A stretch of DNA of 16,821 nucleotides, taken from the NCBI GenBank assembly GCA_902782905.1, contig CACZPB010000032.1:1-16821 (forward strand). Reading direction: 5' to 3'. Under the pieces are notes generated by a model. That model did no database searches, was not told the DNA's origin, and was given only the letters and a program-made list of their open reading frames with translations. Position numbers and translations under genes: made by a program. Within the stretch, counting starts at the first letter, position 1. Every line of letters starts with the position of its first letter. This document shows, piece by piece, positions 11,840 to 16,821 of the stretch. This DNA comes from an uncultured bacterium. Its GTDB lineage: Bacteria > Cyanobacteriota > Vampirovibrionia > Gastranaerophilales > Gastranaerophilaceae.

Positions 11840-12259
11840 ATGCGTAAAATTTTATTACTAATTTTTATTTTTATGTTTTTTTTAACAGAAGCCGGTGCTT
11901 ATTCAATCAAGGTTTACGACCAGATGGGAAATAGGGTCGGAACATACAAAAAAGACGGTGACAATTATGTTTTGTACGATTTTTATGACAAAAAAGTTGA
12001 CGATCCATCTACATTGATAAAAAACGCACCAAATCAAAAAACATTAAAAGAATATTCTCAAACATTTTATGATGAAAATATGATACCGATTTTTACGTAT
12101 TCAACAGGTCTCTATGGTAACGACGGAATGTATTATCCGCGCGGTTTTTATCCTCCAAGGTGCTGGTATAATACTTCTACCCCTTCGATTGTAAGACCCG
12201 CAAATAAAAGCATTATAAAAAGTGAAAAAGCTACAAATATTATAAAAACTGGATTTTAA
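11840..12259 (+). CDS. Secreted small protein, unknown function
   Basis: 139 residues from the ATG at 11840, supported by AGGAG at 11830-11834; upstream ATGs have none. A clear Sec signal peptide, MRKILLLIFIFMFFLTEAGA, has a hydrophobic core and an A-x-A cleavage site after residue 20. The mature part begins YSIKVYDQMGNRVGTYKKDG (21-40), a beta-rich stretch, followed by LYDFYDKKVDDPST and later YSTGLYGNDGMYYPRGFY with many aromatics. There is no lipobox and no catalytic motif. It is probably an exported or outer-surface protein; the family is not recognised. It ends only 1 base before the convergent trkH stop. Confidence 0.75.
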   Translation: MRKILLLIFIFMFFLTEAGAYSIKVYDQMGNRVGTYKKDGDNYVLYDFYDKKVDDPSTLIKNAPNQKTLKEYSQTFYDENMIPIFTYSTGLYGNDGMYYPRGFYPPRCWYNTSTPSIVRPANKSIIKSEKATNIIKTGF

Positions 12260-12260
12260 C

Positions 12261-13721
12261 CTACTTTCTAAAACTCCACAAATCTCTTTGGAATAATACC
12301 AAGAACGGAATTAATTCAAGACGCCCAGCAAGCATATCAATGATAAGTATGCATTTCGTGAGCGGTTGAAGGTCGGCAAAATGCCCCAAAGGGCCGATTA
12401 CGCCAAGCCCCGGACCTATGTTCCCGACGGCTGCTATAGAACCAATTATGGAAATGACAGTATTTTTTTCTATAATTCCTATTAGAAGTGCAGAAAGAGC
12501 AATCAGTGCGAAATAGAAAGAAACAAACATAAGTGTCTGGTAAAGAATGTCCTTTGGTACAGATGCGTTTCCAATCTTGATATTATATACAGCCTTAGGG
12601 TGAAGTATTTTCATCATCTCAGATTTCATAATCTTGAATATTAAAAGCCACCTTGTTACCTTCAAACCGCCGCCTGCCGAGCTTGCGCAGCTGCCAAAAA
12701 GCATAATGACAACTAAAAGCAGCTTGCTTACATAATCCCAGTGTGCGTAATCTATGCTGCAAAATCCTGTCGAGGATACAAGAGAGGATACGTTAAAAAA
12801 TGCGTGAGTTAAACTATCAAAAAAGTTGTAGTGCATATTCGCAAAAAGTGATCCTGCCAGCAAAACCGAAATTATTACAACAACAGAAAAATAAACCTTA
12901 AATTCTTCGTTTTTAAATAATAAGAATGGGTTCAATTTTGTCCAAGCTTTGTGTTGAAGGTTGAAACTTGCGCCAGCAAAGAACATAAAAAATGTTATTA
13001 TCCACATTATATTGTGTGAATATCCGATAATGCTTGTCTGATTCGGAGAAAAACCTCCGCCCGAGAGTGATGATAATGAGTGGCAAAGGGCGCAAAATCC
13101 ATCCATTCCGCAGAGTTTGAGCGCTATTATTTCAACTATTGTGAGTCCCGCATAAACCTTCCAAAGAGCGGCTGCCGTGCTTCTAATTCTGGGAGTAAAT
13201 TTTTCCTCGGTAGGTCCGGGGGCTTCTGCAAAAAACAACTGTCTTCCGGCAATAGCGAATTGAGGAAGAACAGCAATAAATAAGACTATAATTCCCATGC
13301 CGCCGAGCCACTGAGTGAATGAACGCCAAAAAAGAAGTGCGTGCGGATAATCAAAGTGTAAAAACGCTGTCGCGCCTGTTGTTGTAATTCCGGATGTTGC
13401 TTCAAAAAGAGCATTAATAGGGCTTATTCCGAAAAATAAATACGGAATTGCGGCAAAAATACCTGCAAAAATCCACGAAAAAGTTACAACAGTAAGCCCT
13501 TCAGATTTTTTAATATCGTTTATCGATTTTATTTGCTCGCTTCCTTTTATAGAAAATCTTATTAATAAAGAAATTGTTATTGCAATTAGCGCAGCTGTTA
13601 AAAACGGCAAAATTGCATTATGTTCGCGGTAATATAGAGCAACTGCAATCGGTACAAGCAGCATAATGCTAAAGTATCTCATAACAAGACTGAATGTGTA
13701 TGAAAGATAAGTAAGTCTCAT
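12261..13721 (-). CDS. trkH: Trk-type potassium uptake protein, membrane subunit
   Basis: 486 residues, an inner-membrane channel-like K+ transporter with four pore loops. The selectivity segments are all visible: TTTGAT (113-118), LSGGGFS (219-225), SSTGFCS (316-322) and NIGPGLG (434-440), as is the intramembrane gate region SCASSAGGGLK (344-354). About ten hydrophobic helices fit TrkH/KtrB. TrkA, encoded just upstream with a 2-base gap, forms the cytoplasmic nucleotide-sensing ring that opens it. The start ATG follows the trkA stop directly; the two are co-translated. The gene ends against the convergent secreted-protein gene with no room for a terminator. Confidence 0.95.
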   Translation of the reverse strand: MRLTYLSYTFSLVMRYFSIMLLVPIAVALYYREHNAILPFLTAALIAITISLLIRFSIKGSEQIKSINDIKKSEGLTVVTFSWIFAGIFAAIPYLFFGISPINALFEATSGITTTGATAFLHFDYPHALLFWRSFTQWLGGMGIIVLFIAVLPQFAIAGRQLFFAEAPGPTEEKFTPRIRSTAAALWKVYAGLTIVEIIALKLCGMDGFCALCHSLSSLSGGGFSPNQTSIIGYSHNIMWIITFFMFFAGASFNLQHKAWTKLNPFLLFKNEEFKVYFSVVVIISVLLAGSLFANMHYNFFDSLTHAFFNVSSLVSSTGFCSIDYAHWDYVSKLLLVVIMLFGSCASSAGGGLKVTRWLLIFKIMKSEMMKILHPKAVYNIKIGNASVPKDILYQTLMFVSFYFALIALSALLIGIIEKNTVISIIGSIAAVGNIGPGLGVIGPLGHFADLQPLTKCILIIDMLAGRLELIPFLVLFQRDLWSFRK

Positions 13722-13723
13722 TA

Positions 13724-15064
13724 TTAAATACCCTCAAAAAATTCTTTAATAACAGGTGCGTCCACGCTTGTAGTCAAAATAATCAAATTGTCTCCGCTCA
13801 TAATCTGCGTTGCACCGTTTGGAATAATAATTCTGTTTCGTCTCTGAACAATACCTATAACAGCTTTTGCCGGAAGTTTTAAGTTCATAAGCTTCGTTTC
13901 GGTAAAGTTTTGCGGAAGCACGATTTCCAAAACTTCTCCCTGTCCTTGTTCAACAGTTGCAAGAATGCCTACATTTGTATCTTTAATATTGTTCTTGATT
14001 TCGTTTAGAGATGCACTTTTTGAAGAAATTGCAATATCAATTCCCACTTGCTCAAAAAGTGCAATATTTGTGTTTTTTGAGACTCTGGAGATAACCTTTT
14101 TTGCACCCAAATTCTTTAGAAGAAGCGAGCAAAGAAGGTTTTTTTCATCGTTGTTTGTAACACTCACAACAACGTCAGAGGAGGCAACATCTTCTTCGTT
14201 TAAAAGTTCCAAATCAGTTCCGTCCCCATGGATAATCAGCGCGTTATCAAGCTCTTGAGACAGATAATTACATCTGTCTTCGTCTCTTTCAATAATTTTG
14301 ATTTTTATTTTGAGTCCGTCAAGTCTTTTTGCAAGCTTTAAACCGACATTTCCGCCGCCAATAATAGTTACGGATTTTACAAACTCTTTTTCGTGGAAAA
14401 ATTTACCTGCAAGAATGTTTAGAGAATCCGAAAGTCCCATAAATATAACCTTATCGTCTTTTTTGAGGGTCGTTTCTCCGTTTGGAATAAATAATTTTCC
14501 TTCTCTTGTTATTCCGACAATCAAGGTATCTTTTGGAAACTCGCAATTTTTAAGCATACAATTGACAAGAACCGAGTTTTCGGCAATTTTGTATTCCAAA
14601 AGTCTGGCGCGGCCAGAAGCGAAATTTTCAACGTCCAAAGCCTTTGCTACTGTAATTATTCTAAAGATTTCTTGTGTTAAAAGTTCTTCCGGCCAAATGA
14701 CGTTATCTATATAAAAATCACCATTGTATTCAGCATCTTTTGCCAAGCCGAGTGATGATTTATACTCCTCTTTTCTTACAAAACAAAGTGTTTTTGCTTG
14801 GCTTAGTCTTTTAACCGTAAGACAGGCAACAATATTAAGCTCGTCAGATTCATTGCAAGCAATAAAAATGTCTGCTTCTTTAATTCCCGCTTGTTTTAAG
14901 ACTTCTATGTTTGACGCGTTACCTGATATAAATTCAACGTCTAGCTTGTTGAACGCATCTACTTTATTTTTTTCATCGTCAATGACTGTTATGTCGTTAG
15001 AAGTATAGAATTCTGACGCAATCATTGAGCCGATTTCGTTAGCTCCGTAAATTATAATTTTCAT
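13724..15064 (-). CDS. trkA: Trk potassium uptake regulator, double RCK
   Basis: 446 residues, a cytoplasmic peripheral protein with the full TrkA layout: RCK_N (1-130), RCK_C (about 145-220), second RCK_N (231-350) and second RCK_C (about 365-446). The second Rossmann motif is normal, TIIGGGNVG (233-241). The first reads IYGANEIGS (5-13), with Asn at the middle glycine of G-x-G-x-x-G, so NAD(H) binding there may be changed. It should gate TrkH according to ATP/ADP and NAD state. No Shine-Dalgarno is present; a promoter ends 7 bases before the ATG, so the mRNA is probably leaderless. Confidence 0.95.
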   Translation of the reverse strand: MKIIIYGANEIGSMIASEFYTSNDITVIDDEKNKVDAFNKLDVEFISGNASNIEVLKQAGIKEADIFIACNESDELNIVACLTVKRLSQAKTLCFVRKEEYKSSLGLAKDAEYNGDFYIDNVIWPEELLTQEIFRIITVAKALDVENFASGRARLLEYKIAENSVLVNCMLKNCEFPKDTLIVGITREGKLFIPNGETTLKKDDKVIFMGLSDSLNILAGKFFHEKEFVKSVTIIGGGNVGLKLAKRLDGLKIKIKIIERDEDRCNYLSQELDNALIIHGDGTDLELLNEEDVASSDVVVSVTNNDEKNLLCSLLLKNLGAKKVISRVSKNTNIALFEQVGIDIAISSKSASLNEIKNNIKDTNVGILATVEQGQGEVLEIVLPQNFTETKLMNLKLPAKAVIGIVQRRNRIIIPNGATQIMSGDNLIILTTSVDAPVIKEFFEGI

Positions 15065-15071
15065 ACGTCTA

Positions 15072-15100
15072 ATTTAACCCTAAATTTGGGTTTAAGTCAA
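15072..15100 (-). promoter_or_regulatory. trkA promoter with palindromic spacer, leaderless
   Basis: On the minus strand TTGACT (15100-15095), 17 bases, TTAAAT (15077-15072), then 7 bases to the ATG. An inverted repeat AACCC-TAAATTT-GGGTT (15076-15092) fills the spacer and touches the -10, so it could be an operator. The half TTTGGGTT recurs at 15191-15198 in the birA promoter. Confidence 0.55.
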
Positions 15101-15124
15101 TTTTCAATTTTTAAGCTTTCTTGC

Positions 15125-15140
15125 TGGGCAGGTATGCCCA
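15125..15140. other. Small inverted repeat TGGGCA-GGTA-TGCCCA
   Basis: A perfect 6-bp stem with a 4-base spacer, midway between the divergent trkA and birA promoters. No T run follows on either strand, so it is not a terminator. It may be a regulator site; no more can be said. Confidence 0.3.
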
Positions 15141-15197
15141 ACATGCAAATTTCCACTTTTCATTGAAAAACTGCTTAATCACTTAATTACTTTGGGT

Positions 15198-15203
15198 TAT
15201 AAT
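15198..15203 (+). promoter_or_regulatory. birA -10 box, leaderless start
   Basis: A perfect TATAAT ends exactly six bases before the ATG at 15210, the same spacing as at the toxin gene. The -35 position (15175-15180, TTAATC) is weak. There is no Shine-Dalgarno. Confidence 0.5.
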
Positions 15204-15209
15204 TTTTCT

Positions 15210-15935
15210 ATGGAGCTTTTATATTTAGAAACAGTCGATTCAACAAACAAGTATGCAAAAGAGTACATAAAAGAACTTTCTGACAAAACTGTTGTTTATA
15301 CTTACAACCAAACATCAGGCAGGGGCAGGCTTGAGAGAAAGTGGAATTATATGGGCGAAGATAACATTTATGCCTCAATTGTTTTAAAACCTTCTTCTGA
15401 AATGAAGGAAGTCTATTCCAATCTTACACAGCTTCTCTGCGTAGTTTTGGCAGAAGTAATGGAAGAGTATAATCCTATTTCCCCTCCCAAAATTAAGTGG
15501 CCGAATGATATCAGAATAAACGGTAAAAAAATCTCCGGCATATTGGCTGAAGGGGTAAATAACGGAAAGCATTTTGATGGTTTAGTTTTGGGTTTTGGAG
15601 TAAATCTCAATGTCTCCAAAGATGTTCTGGATAAAATTGACCAGCCTGCTACCTCGCTAAATATTGAGGCTGGAGAGTGTATAGATAAAGATGTTTTTTT
15701 AAAAAAAGTTTTGGAGAGATTTTGTTTGTTGTACAATAGATTTATTGAGGAAGGTTTTTTATTAATAAGAGAAGATTATAAAAAAAGAGCAGAATTTCTC
15801 AACAAAGAAGTAGCCGTAAAAGTTTTCGACAAAATTTATAAAGGAATTGCAGAGGATGTAACCTCGAACGGCGCTTTGGTATTAAAAAGTGAAGAAGACA
15901 AAAAACAGATATTGTATATAGGAGATATTTTATGA
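15210..15935 (+). CDS. birA: Biotin--[carboxylase] ligase, without DNA-binding domain
   Basis: 241 residues from the ATG at 15210 (an upstream TTG at 15192 lies within the promoter). The enzyme makes biotinyl-AMP and attaches biotin to the lysine of carrier domains. Motifs: LETVDSTNKYAKE (6-18), the nucleotide loop QTSGRGRLERKW (34-45), KWPNDI and GKKISGILAE (substrate-binding Lys), LGFGVNLN, and a small C-terminal domain. It lacks the N-terminal helix-turn-helix of E. coli BirA, so it is not a biotin-operon repressor. It overlaps oadG by 4 bases (ATGA). Placement at the head of birA-oadG-oadA links biotinylation directly with a biotin-dependent decarboxylase, whose carrier domain is the likely substrate. 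Confidence 0.95.
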   Translation: MELLYLETVDSTNKYAKEYIKELSDKTVVYTYNQTSGRGRLERKWNYMGEDNIYASIVLKPSSEMKEVYSNLTQLLCVVLAEVMEEYNPISPPKIKWPNDIRINGKKISGILAEGVNNGKHFDGLVLGFGVNLNVSKDVLDKIDQPATSLNIEAGECIDKDVFLKKVLERFCLLYNRFIEEGFLLIREDYKKRAEFLNKEVAVKVFDKIYKGIAEDVTSNGALVLKSEEDKKQILYIGDIL

Positions 15936-16165
15936 ACGAACTGTTAGTTGACGGATTGTCCGCAATGCTTATAGGCATGGGAACGGTTCTTTCTTTCTTA
16001 TGTTTGATGATAGTTTCAATGTTTATCATGTCAAAAGTTGTAAGAAAATTAAACGAAATTTTCCCTGAGGCAGTGCCGGTTACTGCCGGAGCAAAGAAGG
16101 CAGTTGCAAAAAGTGATGACTCGGAAATTGCGGCGGCTATTGTAGCGGCATTATTCAAAAAATAA
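15932..16165 (+). CDS. oadG: Oxaloacetate decarboxylase gamma-like subunit
   Basis: 77 residues with one N-terminal membrane helix (LIGMGTVLSFLCLMIVSMFI, about 13-32), preceded by the family-like NELLVDGLSAM and followed by a charged linker and an Ala/Lys-rich tail. This is the size and shape of OadG/MmdD subunits, which hold the sodium-pumping decarboxylase together by joining the membrane beta subunit to the biotin-bearing alpha subunit. The E-x-AAAIVAAL segment near the end is typical. It overlaps birA by 4 bases and precedes oadA by 46 bases. The beta subunit gene is not in the window and may follow. Confidence 0.8.
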   Translation: MNELLVDGLSAMLIGMGTVLSFLCLMIVSMFIMSKVVRKLNEIFPEAVPVTAGAKKAVAKSDDSEIAAAIVAALFKK

Positions 16166-16211
16166 TTATTGAGTGAATACAAAAATTAATACGTAAAATG
16201 GAGATACAAAG

Positions 16212-16769
16212 ATGACAAAACAAATTAAGGTGATGGATACGTCATTCCGTGACGGTTTCCAATCAATCTTCGGGGCAAAGGTTCTCGTTGATGATTTTAT
16301 TCCTGCACTGCAAGCTGCGGTTGATGCAGGTCTTAAGCATTTTGAAACAGCCGGTGGCGCTCGTTTCCAAGCTCCGATATTCTTCTGTAATGAAAATGCT
16401 TTTGAAACAATGGATAAGATTAGAGCAGCAGTTGGTCCTGACGTTACATTGCAATCTTTAGCACGTGGTGTTAACGTTGTTGGTTTGAACTCTCAACCGC
16501 GTGACGTAATTGATTTGCACGCAAAAATGTTCGCAAAGCACGGTGTTAACGTAATCAGAAACTTTGATGCTTTAAATGATGTTAATAATTTGATAGATTC
16601 AGCAAATTCAATCAAAAAATACGGTCTAAGACACGAAGCTACCATTACAATGATGGAGCTTCCTTATGGCTGTGAAGGTGCGCACGACGCTGATTTTTAT
16701 GAAAGAGTTCTACGTAATATTTTAGATGCGGGAATTCCTTTTGATTCTTTGGCATTTAAAGATGCTTAA
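16212..16769 (+). CDS. oadA: Oxaloacetate decarboxylase alpha-like, carboxyltransferase domain, stops early
   Basis: 185 codons before a TAA; intact OadA proteins are about 450-600 residues. The sequence is the N-terminal carboxyltransferase TIM barrel: KVMDTSFRDGFQS (7-19) with the metal-binding Asp, GLKHFETAGGARF (40-52), LQSLARGVNVVG (80-91), VIRNFDALNDVNNL (114-127) and DSLAFKDA (178-185). The Lys-Asp at the end is the active-site metal-site strand. The stop comes straight after it, and the frame beyond continues with family-like sequence, so the protein shown is almost certainly a fragment of a longer gene. GGAG (16200-16203) precedes the start. Biotin would attach to a C-terminal domain outside the window. 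A pyruvate carboxylase B-type subunit is an alternative name for the family. Confidence 0.8.
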   Translation: MTKQIKVMDTSFRDGFQSIFGAKVLVDDFIPALQAAVDAGLKHFETAGGARFQAPIFFCNENAFETMDKIRAAVGPDVTLQSLARGVNVVGLNSQPRDVIDLHAKMFAKHGVNVIRNFDALNDVNNLIDSANSIKKYGLRHEATITMMELPYGCEGAHDADFYERVLRNILDAGIPFDSLAFKDA

Positions 16770-16821
16770 GGTACTTCTAACCCTCGTAAAGTATACGAAA
16801 CAGTCAGAAGAACAAGAGAAA
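16770..16821 (+). pseudogene. oadA: In-frame continuation of oadA past the TAA
   Basis: Directly after TAA (16767-16769) the same frame reads GTSNPRKVYETVRRTRE to the window edge with no further stop. In relatives I expect KDxSGT... here, so the TAA most likely replaces a Ser codon (TCA to TAA is one base). No frameshift is needed. It may be a true nonsense mutation, an error in the sequence, or stop readthrough. Confidence 0.65.

Noticed and set aside
15125..15140. Rho-independent terminator
   Set aside because: Hairpin lacks a T run on both strands and lies between divergent starts.
16767..16769. TAA recoded as an amino acid across the genome
   Set aside because: Other genes in the window end in TAA at the expected lengths (for example the repressor at 7420 and the metallopeptidase gene at 5019).

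Overview
The window is AT-rich bacterial DNA with tightly packed genes, many overlapping starts and stops, and few strong Shine-Dalgarno sites. The gene set (Trk potassium uptake, Def/Fmt, a stand-alone biotin ligase beside oxaloacetate decarboxylase genes, two lineage-specific HExxH proteins, TPR and YkgJ-like proteins) fits an uncultured gut anaerobe. My best guess is Gastranaerophilales (Melainabacteria/Vampirovibrionia, the non-photosynthetic sisters of Cyanobacteria). That placement is inferred from overall protein style, not from a search, at about 0.55 confidence.

Left part (1-1890) is accessory DNA. It holds three copies of a structured repeat whose stems keep pairing although their bases differ between copies (1-79, 181-254, 1719-1810). 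It also holds a ribbon-helix-helix regulator gene (322-471) divergent from a small unknown gene (588-791) across a 31-bp perfect palindrome, and a BrnT/BrnA-like toxin-antitoxin pair (1442-878, minus strand). A tRNA-Gly(CCC) gene (1578-1649) follows, and its 3' end is repeated 178 bp downstream with the third structured repeat between the two copies. The stretch 1-321 has no gene that I can see, only the repeats and nested inverted repeats.

Middle part. Three overlapping glycosyltransferase genes (1888-4995) probably build or decorate a surface glycan. Facing them on the minus strand is a unit of a replication-protein-like 91-aa protein and an HExxH metallopeptidase-like protein (6544-5019). 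It is divergent from a self-cleaving phage-type repressor (6800-7420) across a double-promoter region. This is the most system-like block: a damage-responsive switch apparently controlling a putative metalloprotease.

Right part is more core-like: a FlgM-like small protein, a TPR protein and a CxxCxxCC protein (7501-9364), a second HExxH protein (10169-9309), def-fmt (11763-10254), a secreted small protein (11840-12259), trkA-trkH (15064-12261), and birA-oadG-oadA (15210 to the window end). The biotin ligase is co-transcribed with the biotin-dependent decarboxylase genes. oadA has an in-frame TAA at 16767-16769 after which the family sequence continues in the same frame.

Across the window at least four promoters place the -10 box 6-7 nt from the ATG (toxin, TPR gene, trkA, birA), suggesting leaderless transcripts are common in this genome.
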